From contig NZ_CP078145.1 of assembly GCF_019222765.1 (NCBI RefSeq), positions 5,580,001 through 5,644,000 on the forward strand: DNA of 64,000 nucleotides, read 5' to 3'. This stretch comes from Nocardia iowensis (GTDB lineage Bacteria; Actinomycetota; Actinomycetes; Mycobacteriales; Mycobacteriaceae). The notes under the pieces are model-generated. The model was not told where the DNA came from. It did no database searches and saw only the letters and a program-made list of their open reading frames with translations. This document shows, piece by piece, positions 29,649 to 37,930 of the stretch. Positions within the stretch are counted from its first letter, which is position 1, and the number at the start of each line of letters is the position of its first letter. The position numbers were made by a program, and so were the translations under genes.

Positions 29649-30197
29649 TCAATCGGACATTCGGTACTCCCCCGCCTCGAGCCGTTCCAGGACACCGTCG
29701 GTCCAGCCAGCGAGGTTCCCGAAGACGCTGCTCCACAGTTCCAGCAGGTCCGTCGAGTGCGGCGGCTCGTCGCGACCGGGGAAACTCGGGATCATCTCGA
29801 GCAGTCCGGTGCGGACCTCCTCGCTGCGGCGCCGTTGCTCCCGCAGCTTCTCGATCACGTGCGCGCGGGGCAGTGCGTCCATGAACGCGATGCCCGCGCC
29901 GAGCTCCTCCATGTCGATGCTGACCAGCGCCTCGTCCATCAACTTCAGGAACTCGGCTTCGCCGTCCTCGGTCAGCTGGAACAGCGTGCGGCCTGGCCCC
30001 TCGCTACTGCCCTCGGTGCCGTACGCGCTCAGCTTGCCTTCCTGGGTCAGCTGTTTCAGCGCGTGATAGATCGAACCCGGTTTGACGTTCGTCCACGTTT
30101 CGGCACGCCAGGACAGTAATTCGCGCCGCACGGCGTAGCCGTAGGTGGGCTGACGCAGGCGCATCACCCCCAGCACCAACAGGCGCACAGCCGACAT
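29649..30197 (-). CDS. PadR family transcriptional regulator
   Basis: 182 residues. The N-terminal winged helix covers 4-85 (P-T-Y-G-Y-A-V-R-R-E-L, then V-K-P-G-S-I-Y-H-A-L-K-Q-L), followed by a C-terminal dimerisation helix region of the Vir_act_alpha_C type at 95-180. AGGAGG lies just upstream of the ATG. It is divergent from the VOC gene across 114 nt carrying two palindromes, which suggests control of both itself and that gene. PadR regulators usually respond to a phenolic or drug-like ligand; the ligand is unknown here. Confidence 0.93.
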   Translation of the reverse strand: MSAVRLLVLGVMRLRQPTYGYAVRRELLSWRAETWTNVKPGSIYHALKQLTQEGKLSAYGTEGSSEGPGRTLFQLTEDGEAEFLKLMDEALVSIDMEELGAGIAFMDALPRAHVIEKLREQRRRSEEVRTGLLEMIPSFPGRDEPPHSTDLLELWSSVFGNLAGWTDGVLERLEAGEYRMSD

Positions 30198-30231
30198 GGA
30201 CGACCTCCTTCAGATAGGAAATTTCTACAGT

Positions 30232-30245
30232 AGTCAAACTTGACT
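30232..30245. promoter_or_regulatory. PadR-type operator, site 1
   Basis: AGTCAAACTTGACT: 6-bp arms with a 2-bp centre, 35 nt upstream of the padR start. Near-identical to site 2; the two centres are 43 nt apart. Confidence 0.65.
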
Positions 30246-30274
30246 TCCGCGCCGCACCGACTCTAATCTCGGGT

Positions 30275-30288
30275 AGTCAAAATTGATT
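30275..30288. promoter_or_regulatory. PadR-type operator, site 2
   Basis: AGTCAAAATTGATT, matching site 1 at 12 of 14 positions. It lies 23 nt upstream of the VOC start, where a repressor would block its promoter or initiation. Confidence 0.65.
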
Positions 30289-30311
30289 ACCGCAGGTAGT
30301 GGGAGGATTTC

Positions 30312-31031
30312 ATGGGCGACACGGTGGTACCGGTGATGTGGGGCGGCAACCTGACCGAGACGCTCGAGTTCTATCGGGTACTCGGCTACAAAAAGACCTA
30401 TGAGCAGACCAGCCCCTACGTCTACGGCTCGGTGGAACGCAACGGCTACGAACTGAACTTCTACCGCGACAAGAAGGACGGCCGCAGCGCCGAGGAGATC
30501 GATTACGGCTGCCTGGTCTACGTGGACGAGGTGGCGACCTTGCATGCGGAATTCAGCGCCGCATTGCGCGAGCACTACGGCAAAATCCCCGCGCGTGGCA
30601 TCCCGCGCATCAGCCGCTTCCGTCCGGGCCAGACACGCTTCACCGTGGTCGATCCCGGCGGGAACTCGATCACCTACATCCAACGCGACGAACCGGAATA
30701 CGAGTACGGCGGTTCCCGCAAACTAGAAGGGCTGCAACGGGTTCTGGACAACGCGCGGATCCTGCGCTTCTCCAAGGAGGACGACGAGGCGGCCCGCAAA
30801 ACCATCGAGTCCGGACTGCGCCGCTTCGCCGCCACCGCGTCGACGCTCGACAAAGCCCATGCGTTGGCCGAGCTCGCGGAACTGGCTGTGGCGATGGGCA
30901 ATTCGGCCCGTGCCGCCGAATTGCGCGGCGAGATAGCGGGACTCGATCTCACCGACGATGAGCGGGCCGAGATCGCGAAGCACCTCGAGATTGCCACGAA
31001 CCTGCAGCAGTGGCTGGACGACTCCGAGTAG
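30312..31031 (+). CDS. VOC (glyoxalase/bleomycin-resistance) family protein
   Basis: 239 residues from ATG 30312, with GGGAGG 5 nt upstream. Residues 5-125 form the paired beta-alpha-beta-beta-beta units of a VOC domain (T-L-E-F-Y-R-V-L-G-Y-K-K, later F-T-V-V-D-P-G-G-N-S-I-T-Y-I). The remaining 110 residues are a helical, TPR-like extension not present in minimal VOC proteins. It probably binds or modifies a small toxic compound; the adjacent PadR regulator with twin operators supports inducible resistance. Metal ligands are not clear. Confidence 0.85.
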   Translation: MGDTVVPVMWGGNLTETLEFYRVLGYKKTYEQTSPYVYGSVERNGYELNFYRDKKDGRSAEEIDYGCLVYVDEVATLHAEFSAALREHYGKIPARGIPRISRFRPGQTRFTVVDPGGNSITYIQRDEPEYEYGGSRKLEGLQRVLDNARILRFSKEDDEAARKTIESGLRRFAATASTLDKAHALAELAELAVAMGNSARAAELRGEIAGLDLTDDERAEIAKHLEIATNLQQWLDDSE

Positions 31032-31040
31032 TCCCGACCC

Positions 31041-31067
31041 GGATGGTGGCCCCCTCGGCCACCATCC
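31041..31067. terminator. Hairpin between convergent genes
   Basis: GGATGGTGGCC-N5-GGCCACCATCC, an 11-bp perfect stem between the stops of the VOC gene (+) and the aminopeptidase gene (-). There is no T-run, so its efficiency as an intrinsic terminator is uncertain. Confidence 0.65.
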
Positions 31068-31075
31068 GCAAGGAC

Positions 31076-31843
31076 CTACGCCGCGCGGGTCAGCACGTCC
31101 GGACCGTCTTCGGTGATGGCTACGGTGTGTTCGGAGTGGGCAGTGCGGGAGCCATCGGCGGAACGGAGGGTCCAACCGTCCGGGTCGGTGATGATGCGGG
31201 CGGTGGTGCGGGCGAACCAGGGCTCGATGGCGATGGCGAGGCCGGGGCGCAGTCGATAGCCGCGGCCCGGGCGGCCATAGTTGGGCACGTGCGGATCCTC
31301 GTGCATGGTCCGGCCCAGTCCGTGACCGCCGAATTCCGTGTTCACCGGGTAGCCGTAGTCGCGTGCGACAGCGGAGATGGCGGCGGAGATGTCGCCGATG
31401 TGGTTGCCCGGCACCGCAACCGAGATTGCCGCGGCGAGTGCCTCCTCGGTGGCCCGCACCAGACGCAGGTCCTCCTCGGCCGCGGCGCCGACCACGACGG
31501 TGGTCGCCGCATCACTGACCCAGCCGTCGATGCCGACAGCCAAGTCCATGGTGAGCACATCACCGTCGCGCAGCTGGTAGTCGAACGGAAGCCCATGCAG
31601 CACCGCGTCGTTGACCGAGAGGCAGACGGTATTGCGGAACGGGCCACGGCCGAACGACGGCGAGTAATCCCAGTAGCAGGACTCCGCGCCGCGCTGCCGA
31701 ATCCGCTCGCGCACATGGGCTTCCAACTCCAGCAGGTTCACCCCCACCTGGGCGAGCCCGCGCAGCTCGCCCAGCACCTCGGCAACGAACTGCCCGGTGA
31801 CCCGCATCCGCTCGATCTCACCGGGCGTCTTCAACTCCACCAT
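31076..31843 (-). CDS. map: Methionine aminopeptidase (type I)
   Basis: 255 residues from ATG 31843 (a TTG one codon upstream is the alternative). Removes the initiator methionine. The five metal ligands are visible: Asp in T-M-D-L-A-V and Asp in V-S-D-A-A-T, His in G-H-G-L-G-R-T-M-H, Glu in A-I-E-P-W-F, and Glu in S-E-H-T-V. It lacks the N-terminal zinc-finger/SH3-binding extension of longer actinobacterial enzymes. It is divergent from a small XRE regulator across 75 nt with twin palindromes, so this copy is probably regulated and may be a second, non-housekeeping Map. Confidence 0.94.
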   Translation of the reverse strand: MVELKTPGEIERMRVTGQFVAEVLGELRGLAQVGVNLLELEAHVRERIRQRGAESCYWDYSPSFGRGPFRNTVCLSVNDAVLHGLPFDYQLRDGDVLTMDLAVGIDGWVSDAATTVVVGAAAEEDLRLVRATEEALAAAISVAVPGNHIGDISAAISAVARDYGYPVNTEFGGHGLGRTMHEDPHVPNYGRPGRGYRLRPGLAIAIEPWFARTTARIITDPDGWTLRSADGSRTAHSEHTVAITEDGPDVLTRAA

Positions 31844-31859
31844 CAATTTCCCCTATCTC

Positions 31860-31873
31860 GGTATTTTAATACC
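31860..31873. promoter_or_regulatory. XRE/map operator, site 1
   Basis: GGTATTTTAATACC, an inverted repeat (GGTATT-N2-AATACC) 17 nt upstream of the map ATG. Confidence 0.7.
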
Positions 31874-31887
31874 ACCGTAGCGCTTGC

Positions 31888-31901
31888 GGTATTTAAATAC
31901 C
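31888..31901. promoter_or_regulatory. XRE/map operator, site 2
   Basis: GGTATTTAAATACC, a perfect 14-bp palindrome, 28 bp centre to centre from site 1 and just upstream of the TACTCT -10 of the XRE gene. AT-rich islands like these stand out in this GC-rich DNA. Confidence 0.75.
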
Positions 31902-31918
31902 AGCCATACTCTGATCAC

Positions 31919-32182
31919 ATGGTCCGTCTCCCGTTGACCCCGGCTCAGATCGACGCAGGTCGTCGCCTCGGCACCGCCCTGCGCGCGGCCCGCGCCGACC
32001 GCGACCTCGCCGACGTCGCCCGCGCGGCGGGCATCTCGCCGGAAACACTGCGCAAGATCGAGACCGGCCGCCTCCCCTCCCCCGCCTTCGGCACGGTCGT
32101 CGCGCTCAGTCTCGTCCTCGGCCTCCCCCTCCAAGACCTCGCCGACACCTGGCGCGCCGCAGGCCTCGCCCAATCCGCCTGA
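31919..32182 (+). CDS. XRE-type helix-turn-helix regulator
   Basis: 87 residues, almost entirely one lambda-repressor-like HTH domain: residues 12-70 with L-A-D-V-A-R-A-A-G-I-S-P-E-T-L-R-K-I-E-T-G-R as the HTH. TACTCT ends 6 nt before the ATG (leaderless). It is divergent from map, with two matching palindromes in the shared promoter, so it very probably represses itself and map. It has no ligand domain, so the signal must act through oligomerisation, turnover or a partner protein. Confidence 0.9.
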   Translation: MVRLPLTPAQIDAGRRLGTALRAARADRDLADVARAAGISPETLRKIETGRLPSPAFGTVVALSLVLGLPLQDLADTWRAAGLAQSA

Positions 32183-32183
32183 C

Positions 32184-32221
32184 CATGATCAACGGGACGT
32201 GGTGGTGGCATCGTGATCATG
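32184..32221. repeat. Shortened copy of the 66-nt intergenic element (E1)
   Basis: It begins like the full elements (CATGATCAACGGGACG, then TGGTGGTGGCATCG) but the middle and most of the right arm are missing. It ends with TGATCATG, which still pairs with the first eight bases. It lies between the convergent XRE and PPOX genes and overlaps the PPOX stop codon. Confidence 0.7.
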
Positions 32222-32606
32222 AGCCGTTCGGCTGCCGGGTGATGGCGAGGCCGACGGAGCCGTCGAGGCCGCGGAACAGCTTGTGCAGTTTGATGAGGAC
32301 CGTGCCGATGATGCCGTACTTGCGGGAGACGAGATCGCGGACCCGCTGAGTGCCCTCGGCGTCGAGGAGCGTTGCGGTGCCCGTGAATACCTCGTCGCCC
32401 TTCGGGCGTCCGCGCGCGTCCGACTGCTGCAATGTCACGTCGGGAGTGCGCCGGATGCGCTTGACCTTCCAGGTCTTCGAGTTGGTCCAGACGACGATCC
32501 GGTCGCCGTCCGGCGCCACCCACACCGGCGTGCCCACCGGGGTGCCGTCCTTCTTGTAGGTCGTCAGCAGCGCGAATTTGCTCGCGCCCAGCTCGTTCCA
32601 TGTCAT
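32217..32606 (-). CDS. PPOX-class F420-dependent oxidoreductase family protein
   Basis: 129 residues from ATG 32606, with TACCGT ending 7 nt before it. A split-barrel flavin/deazaflavin-binding protein: F-A-L-L-T-T-Y-K-K-D-G-T-P-V-G-T-P-V-W-V at residues 10-29, then R-I-V-V-W-T-N-S-K-T-W-K-V-K-R-I-R near 33-49. This matches the Rv-type F420-dependent PPOX proteins of actinobacteria. Substrate unknown. A longer upstream frame exists but lacks conserved sequence. Confidence 0.88.
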   Translation of the reverse strand: MTWNELGASKFALLTTYKKDGTPVGTPVWVAPDGDRIVVWTNSKTWKVKRIRRTPDVTLQQSDARGRPKGDEVFTGTATLLDAEGTQRVRDLVSRKYGIIGTVLIKLHKLFRGLDGSVGLAITRQPNGS

Positions 32607-32710
32607 ATCGAGAACGGTAGGCCGCCGGGTCGGGCGCAGCATCCGTCCACGGACTCAATTTCGCAGTACGCGCGGCGACGTACCGGCCGGTCCGCGCCCG
32701 CCGGTACGAC

Positions 32711-33874
32711 TCAACCTCGATAGGCGCGGAAGAAGGAGCGCACGTCGTCGACGAACAGCTGCGGCTGCTCCAGCGCGGCGAAGTGCCCGCCTTCCGCGTA
32801 CTCGGTGAAGTGCTCGATATACCCGCCCGGGTTCATCACCCGCGCCATCAACGGATTCGTGTTGAAGACGGCCCACCCTTGCGGCACGCCCGACGGAGCA
32901 GTCCAGGCCATGCCGGAATGCGCGGTCTCCCAGAGGAACTGGGCGGCGGAAGCGCCGCTGCGGGTGAACCAGTAGATGCTGATATTGGTCAGCAGCAGAT
33001 CACGGTCCACCGCCTCGCCACCCGAGCGAGCCGGGTCGGTCCAGACCTGGAATTTCTCAGCGATCCAAGCCAATTGAGTGATCGGTGAGTCGGTCAACGC
33101 GGCGGCGATCGCGTTCGGCTGGGTGGACTGGAGCACCAGGTAACCCTTCTGTTCCGACCACTGCACTTGCGCGGCTTTGATCTGCGCCAACTCGGCATTG
33201 GTGAGACCGTCCGGCATCGGCAGTTGCTCACCCACCAGACCGAGCATCCCCTGGTCGCTGTTCACATGCGTCGCGATGACCCGCTCCGGATAGTTCGCGG
33301 CCAGCCGGCCGGTCACTCCCGCCCCCACATCGCCGCCTTGCGCCACGAACTTCTCGTAACCGAGCCGCGTCATCAGTTCCGCGAAAGCCTCTGTCGTCCG
33401 TGCCAACTCCCACCCGGTCGACGCCAGCGGTGTGGAGAACCCGAACCCCGGCAGCGACGGAATCACCACATGAAACGCGTCCGCCGCATCGCCACCGTGC
33501 GCGATCGGATCCGTCAAAGGTCCGATCAGATCGAGGAATTCGACCACCGAACTCGGATACCCGTGCGTGATCAGCAGCGGCACCGCCCCGGACTGCGCCG
33601 ACCGCACATGAATGAAATGAATCGTCTGCCCGTCGATTTCGGTCGTGAACTGGTCATGCGCATTGAGCTTCGCCTCCTGCACCCGCCAGTCGAACCCATC
33701 CCGCCAGTACTCGGCCAGTTCCGCCAGGTAGGCAGGCGCTATGCCACGCCGCCAATCGTTTTCGGTCCCCGGTACCGCATGCGGCAGCCGCGTGTGCGCG
33801 AGCCGATCGCGCAGCTCATCGAGCTCGGCCTGCGGAATGTCGATGCGGAAGGGGCGGATCGCTGTGTTCGTCAT
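32711..33874 (-). CDS. Epoxide hydrolase (EHN-domain alpha/beta hydrolase)
   Basis: 387 residues. An N-terminal EHN domain covers about 5-110 (P-F-R-I-D-I-P-Q-A-E-L-D-E-L-R-D-R-L), followed by the alpha/beta-hydrolase fold. Oxyanion motif H-G-Y-P-S-S near 104-109; nucleophile Asp in A-Q-G-G-D-V-G-A near 182; catalytic His in G-G-H-F-A-A-L near 362. Such enzymes open epoxides to diols and are related to juvenile-hormone and microsomal epoxide hydrolases. A 25-bp inverted repeat just upstream matches one at the WYL regulator gene 43354-44313, suggesting remote control by that regulator. Confidence 0.92.
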   Translation of the reverse strand: MTNTAIRPFRIDIPQAELDELRDRLAHTRLPHAVPGTENDWRRGIAPAYLAELAEYWRDGFDWRVQEAKLNAHDQFTTEIDGQTIHFIHVRSAQSGAVPLLITHGYPSSVVEFLDLIGPLTDPIAHGGDAADAFHVVIPSLPGFGFSTPLASTGWELARTTEAFAELMTRLGYEKFVAQGGDVGAGVTGRLAANYPERVIATHVNSDQGMLGLVGEQLPMPDGLTNAELAQIKAAQVQWSEQKGYLVLQSTQPNAIAAALTDSPITQLAWIAEKFQVWTDPARSGGEAVDRDLLLTNISIYWFTRSGASAAQFLWETAHSGMAWTAPSGVPQGWAVFNTNPLMARVMNPGGYIEHFTEYAEGGHFAALEQPQLFVDDVRSFFRAYRG

Positions 33875-33893
33875 GAGAACTACTCTCGCGGCA

Positions 33894-33918
33894 ATCGCGG
33901 AAGACCTACTTCCGCATT
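33894..33918. promoter_or_regulatory. Operator matching the WYL regulator's own site
   Basis: ATCGCGGAAG-N5-CTTCCGCATT. The left arm is identical over 10 of 10 bases to the site at 43311-43335, with the same 5-nt spacer; the right arm differs at two end bases. Its centre lies about 32 nt upstream of the epoxide hydrolase ATG. Confidence 0.7.
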
Positions 33919-34085
33919 AGCCCGGTCCAGGCAAGTTTTTTGGTTTCCGGTATCCAACGTATTCGGTTGCGCTGAACCCGATCGCTTTCTAGTGATACAT
34001 TCCTAGATGCGCATATCTACGTGAGAGCATGCCTTATGGAACCTTCGACCGCCCAGCCGCGCGTAGCGGGTGTCGGCAATCAGCC

Positions 34086-34121
34086 CGTGCACCCGGCGCC
34101 ACATGGGCGTCCGGGTGCACG
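34086..34121 (-). terminator. Hairpin downstream of the ArsR-SRPBCC gene
   Basis: CGTGCACCCGG against CCGGGTGCACG, extended inward by CGCC/GGCG with one bulged base, giving about 15 bp. It lies 15 nt past the stop of the minus-strand gene. There is no clear T-run. Confidence 0.7.
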
Positions 34122-34136
34122 GCAGCTATCAATTGC

Positions 34137-34940
34137 TCAGGCGTACAGGGACTTTCCGGTCTCCAGCAGGGTCTTCAGATCGCTCAACGTCTGGTTCCAG
34201 CCGCCGCCCGCGCCCGGCAGCTGACCGCCGCATTGGGCCGCGGTCTGCGGTGCCCCGGTCACATCGTGGGTGACGGTCAGCACCGAGACGCCGTCACCCC
34301 CTTCTTCGATCTCGTAGGTGAGCCGGGTGAAGTCTTCGCCGAGAAACAGTGCGCGCCAGGTCTGTACGAGCCGACGCGGCGGGTCGGCCTCGATCACCTC
34401 GCCGTCGATCACCACATTCGGCGCACCGAGCTCTTTCATCGCGGCACTGGCCAGCCCACGGAACGCGCCGCCCGGACGCAGGTCGTATTCGACCGGTGCC
34501 TGGTAACCGAATTTCACGGTCCACTCCGGCTTGGTGATGGCGTCCCAGATCGCCTGCGGGGTCGCCTTGATGTAGACCCGATAGACGTTCACGGTGCGGG
34601 CCGTGGTGTCGGCTCCTGATGTCATGGCTTGCTCCAGTTCGTACTTGAGGTCGACGAGCGCTGCCGCGGCCCGCTCGGTGTATTTGCCGATCCACCGGTC
34701 GTGGATCAGCCGGATCGGCACCGGATTGAGGAAGTGCAACTTCTCCCGGCCCGAGCGGCGGGTGACCACCAGCCCCGCGTCCTCGAGCACCCGTAGATGC
34801 TTCGCGACACCGAATCGGGTCATCGCCAGCTCCGACTCCAACTCCCCCAGCGTGCGACCGTCGCGGGCGAACAGCAGGTCGAGCAGGAACCGGCGACTCG
34901 GATCGGCGAGCGCTTTGAACGCCAGGTCGTCATCTGCCAC
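34137..34940 (-). CDS. ArsR-type HTH fused to an SRPBCC (AHSA1-like) domain
   Basis: 267 residues from GTG 34940. Residues 5-105 form an ArsR winged helix (A-L-A-D-P-S-R-R-F-L-L-D-L-L, T-L-G-E-L-E, V-A-K-H-L-R-V-L-E-D-A-G-L-V). Residues 118-265 form a Bet v1/SRPBCC ligand-binding domain (I-K-A-T-P-Q-A-I-W-D-A-I-T-K-P-E-W). In many actinobacteria these are two overlapping genes; here one frame runs through without a stop. A perfect 18-bp palindrome 13 nt upstream of the start is the likely auto-operator. No classical metal-binding cysteines of ArsR/SmtB are seen, so an organic ligand bound by the SRPBCC half is more likely. Confidence 0.88.
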   Translation of the reverse strand: MADDDLAFKALADPSRRFLLDLLFARDGRTLGELESELAMTRFGVAKHLRVLEDAGLVVTRRSGREKLHFLNPVPIRLIHDRWIGKYTERAAAALVDLKYELEQAMTSGADTTARTVNVYRVYIKATPQAIWDAITKPEWTVKFGYQAPVEYDLRPGGAFRGLASAAMKELGAPNVVIDGEVIEADPPRRLVQTWRALFLGEDFTRLTYEIEEGGDGVSVLTVTHDVTGAPQTAAQCGGQLPGAGGGWNQTLSDLKTLLETGKSLYA

Positions 34941-34952
34941 CTCACGACAATA

Positions 34953-34970
34953 TGTGACCAAATGGTCACA
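34953..34970. promoter_or_regulatory. ArsR-type operator
   Basis: TGTGACCAAATGGTCACA, 8-bp perfect arms with a 2-bp centre, immediately upstream of the ArsR-SRPBCC start codon. Confidence 0.75.
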
Positions 34971-35023
34971 TGTCAACGGCGAGCGTTCTCTCGCGAGCGG
35001 AGCTCGAGTGGTGCGGCGAGCCG

Positions 35024-36967
35024 CTAACTGTCGACGTGCACGTGTGGCCGTCGGCCCGGGACCCGCTCGGCGCGGCGCAGGATTTCCCTGGTGACCGGCG
35101 CGTCCTCGCCCTCGCCGACGAACAGGAACTTCAGCAGGTTGACGATCGGATTGCCTTCGGACCATTCGAAATAGACATGAGGTTGCAGGCCGGTGTGGTC
35201 ACGGATGGAGAGCAGAATCGCGGCGATCGAGTTGGGGACGGCCGCCGCCTCGACCCGGAGAATCCGATAGCGGCCCACCTCGACACCGGTCACCCGCAGA
35301 TCGGTGCTGAACTCGGAGGGGTCCTGCACGATGACCTCGAGGAAGAGGATCCGATCACCCTTCGGGATGTGGCTTTCCCAGCACTGCTGCGCCTCTTTCC
35401 GGGCGTACTCGTCCGGCCCGCGGTGCTCGAAGTCGTGGGTGACGATCCGGATCACCCCGGCCGCCGCCGCCTCATCGAGAAACCGGCGTGCGGTCTCGTC
35501 GAACGTCACCTCGATGGCGCGCAACTCGAAGGCGCGCCGGACCCGGGACGCGAACGACACCACGATGATCGTGACGATGAACAGCGACGCCAGTTGCACC
35601 CCTTCGGGTCGCTCGAAGATGTTCACGATCGTCGTGTAGACGAACACCGCCGCAACCGTGCCGAACCCGAACACTTTGGCGCGCTCCCCCTTTCGCGCCG
35701 CCGACAGGGTCACCGCGACGGCGGCGGAGGTGATCAACACCAGCACGCCGGTCGCGTACGCCGCGCCCTGCGCATCGACGTCGGCATCGAAATACCAGGT
35801 GATGCCGAACGCGATCACCGCGAACACCAGCACGAGGGGCCGCACCGCCCGCGCCCACTCGGGCGCCATCCCGAACCGGGGCAGGTATCGCGGTACCAGA
35901 TTCAGCAGCCCGGCCATCGCCGAGGCGCCCGCGAACCACAGGATCGCGATCGTGCTCACGTCGTAGATCGTGCCGAAGGCGTTGCCCAGGTATTCGTGCG
36001 CCAGATACGCGAGCGCACGGCCGTTCGCCGCACCGCCGCTCTGGAATTCCCGTTCCGGAATGAGCACGACGGTGATGAAGCTGGAGACGATCAGGAACGC
36101 ACTCATGATCAGCGCCGCGGTGGTCAGCAGTTTGCGCGCACCCGCGATCCGGGTGACCGGATCGTCCTCGGATTCCCCTGGTGCGCCGGCGATCTGCGGC
36201 ATCACCGCAACCCCGGTCTCGAAACCGGACAAGCCGAGCGCCAGCTTCGGAAAGACCAGCAGCGCGATACCGACCATGGCGAGGACATCACCGTGCTGCG
36301 TGGTCATCGCGTGCGTCCAGTCCACGATCAGCCCGCTCGCGGTGAACACCTGCCACAGCCCGACCGCGGCGACCACCACGTTCAGCGCCAAGTACGTGCC
36401 GACCAGCGCGACCGCGATGCCGATCGCCTCACCGAACCCCTTCAGGAACACGGCTGCGAGCAGCCCGAGCAGGATGAAGGTAATGAGCAGCGGATGATCG
36501 TGCAGCGGCGCGGGCGTGAACGGATTCTGCACGATATGCGCCGCGCCGTCGGCGGCGGACAGCGTCATCGTGATGATGAAATCCGTTGCCGCGAAACCCA
36601 ATAGCACCAGGATGAACAGCTTGCCCGTCCACTTGGACAGAAACCGGCTGAACATCGCCAGCGAACCACCACCGTGCGGGCTCTCCCCGGCCACCCGCCG
36701 GTACACCGGCAACGCGCCGAGCAACGTCAGGGCGACGAGCACCAGCGTCGCCAACGGTGAGAGCACGCCGGCGGCGACCGCCGCGATCCCCGGCTGATAG
36801 CCCAGTGTCGAGAAGTAGTCGACACCGGTCAGGCACATCACCTTCCACCAGGGCCGCTGCTGATCGGGGGCGTCGACCCGGCGGTGCGGGCCGGGATGGC
36901 GGGCGTGCTGCTCGTCGTCGGCGCCGGCCAGCAGCCAGGACGAGAGCTTCTCCGAGGTGGTCGTCAC
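35024..36967 (-). CDS. APC superfamily permease with C-terminal soluble region
   Basis: About 647 residues from GTG 36967, chosen because AGGAG lies 4 nt upstream. The permease part (residues 45-480) has about 12 helices and the APC-like first-helix motif [13 protein letters not shown]. About 165 hydrophilic residues follow at the C-terminus. The length and tail recall KimA-like potassium permeases and related actinobacterial APC carriers rather than simple amino-acid permeases; the substrate cannot be fixed from sequence. It is divergent from the cysteine hydrolase gene across 216 nt, in which I see no riboswitch. Confidence 0.85.
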   Translation of the reverse strand: MTTTSEKLSSWLLAGADDEQHARHPGPHRRVDAPDQQRPWWKVMCLTGVDYFSTLGYQPGIAAVAAGVLSPLATLVLVALTLLGALPVYRRVAGESPHGGGSLAMFSRFLSKWTGKLFILVLLGFAATDFIITMTLSAADGAAHIVQNPFTPAPLHDHPLLITFILLGLLAAVFLKGFGEAIGIAVALVGTYLALNVVVAAVGLWQVFTASGLIVDWTHAMTTQHGDVLAMVGIALLVFPKLALGLSGFETGVAVMPQIAGAPGESEDDPVTRIAGARKLLTTAALIMSAFLIVSSFITVVLIPEREFQSGGAANGRALAYLAHEYLGNAFGTIYDVSTIAILWFAGASAMAGLLNLVPRYLPRFGMAPEWARAVRPLVLVFAVIAFGITWYFDADVDAQGAAYATGVLVLITSAAVAVTLSAARKGERAKVFGFGTVAAVFVYTTIVNIFERPEGVQLASLFIVTIIVVSFASRVRRAFELRAIEVTFDETARRFLDEAAAAGVIRIVTHDFEHRGPDEYARKEAQQCWESHIPKGDRILFLEVIVQDPSEFSTDLRVTGVEVGRYRILRVEAAAVPNSIAAILLSIRDHTGLQPHVYFEWSEGNPIVNLLKFLFVGEGEDAPVTREILRRAERVPGRRPHVHVDS

Positions 36968-37183
36968 CGAACTCCTGAGCGTCGGTCCGGTCGCCCGGAG
37001 TCCCGTCCAGATCCGAGAACAATCTACGCGGGCCAGGTCGCCACCGAAGGCAACGACAGACCCGCCACCGTGGTGTCGCGCTTGCCCACCGACCGCGAGC
37101 GCGACGCCCATTTCCCGACGTCGGCCCCGGCCCAGTCCTTACCCTGAGGACAAGGGTTCCCTCGACGTACGCGGAGGACACCG

Positions 37184-37930
37184 ATGATCGAGACCGCGGT
37201 CCTCATGATCGACCTCCAGAACACCTACATCGCCGACGACGGTGTCCGCGACGCATTGGGCTGGCCGCCGATCTGGCGACTCGACGAGGTGGTCCGCGAA
37301 TGCGCCGACCTGGCCGTTCACGCGCGCCGCCGGGAACTTCCGATCATCTACTCGCGCATGGTCCCCGCTCCGGCCGGGTCGGTCGGCATCGGTCCGCGCC
37401 CACGCCGCCATCTCCAACATCGCAGGCATCTGGTGCCGAAACTGGCCACCGAGCACCGCGAATGGAAGACCCGGATCCTGGATGCCGTCACGCCACAGCA
37501 GGGCGACCTGGTCCTGTTCAAAACCCGGCACAGCTTCTTCGCCTACACCGAACTGGAGCCACTGCTGCGCAACCTGGGCGTGCACCGGCTGGTGGTCGCG
37601 GGCCTGCAGACCAATGTCTGCATCGAAGCCACCGTGCGCGCCGCCCTGGAACGCAACTTCGAGGTCGGCGTGCCGGACGACGCCGTCACCACCGACGGTC
37701 CGGCGCTGCACTACGGCTCACTGAATGCCATGCGCGTCCTTTACGTCGAAGTCGCCCCATGGCGGGAATTGCTGGCACCGGACGCACCGTGGGATCGGGC
37801 GTACACCACCCGCGACTACGGGCGTGATCCCGAATATTGGAGCGGCCCAATCCCCTCGGCACCGAATGCACAGCGGGGACCTCAGCAGATAGCTGAGGCC
37901 CCGCGGTCGTGCCGACCAGTGTCCGAGTAA
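37184..37930 (+). CDS. Isochorismatase-like cysteine hydrolase
   Basis: 248 residues, with GGAGG 6 nt before the ATG. The catalytic triad of the family is visible: Asp in L-M-I-D-L-Q-N near residue 10, Lys in L-F-K-T-R-H-S-F-F near 113, Cys in T-N-V-C-I-E-A near 149. Members are nicotinamidases, N-carbamoylsarcosine amidases or isochorismatases. The last 25 residues are Gln/Pro-rich, and their DNA forms a strong hairpin (37873-37904). Confidence 0.9.
   Translation: MIETAVLMIDLQNTYIADDGVRDALGWPPIWRLDEVVRECADLAVHARRRELPIIYSRMVPAPAGSVGIGPRPRRHLQHRRHLVPKLATEHREWKTRILDAVTPQQGDLVLFKTRHSFFAYTELEPLLRNLGVHRLVVAGLQTNVCIEATVRAALERNFEVGVPDDAVTTDGPALHYGSLNAMRVLYVEVAPWRELLAPDAPWDRAYTTRDYGRDPEYWSGPIPSAPNAQRGPQQIAEAPRSCRPVSE
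37873..37904 (+). terminator. Strong hairpin inside the 3' end of the cysteine hydrolase gene
   Basis: GCGGGG then CCTCAGC pairs with GCTGAGG then CCCCGC, 13 bp with one bulged A and a 5-nt loop. It lies within the last 20 codons, 27 nt before the stop. It looks like a terminator stem but lacks a T-run. Confidence 0.5.

Noticed and set aside
36968..37183. c-di-AMP (ydaO-type) riboswitch upstream of the APC permease
   Set aside because: None of the conserved blocks of that riboswitch could be recognised in the 216-nt gap.
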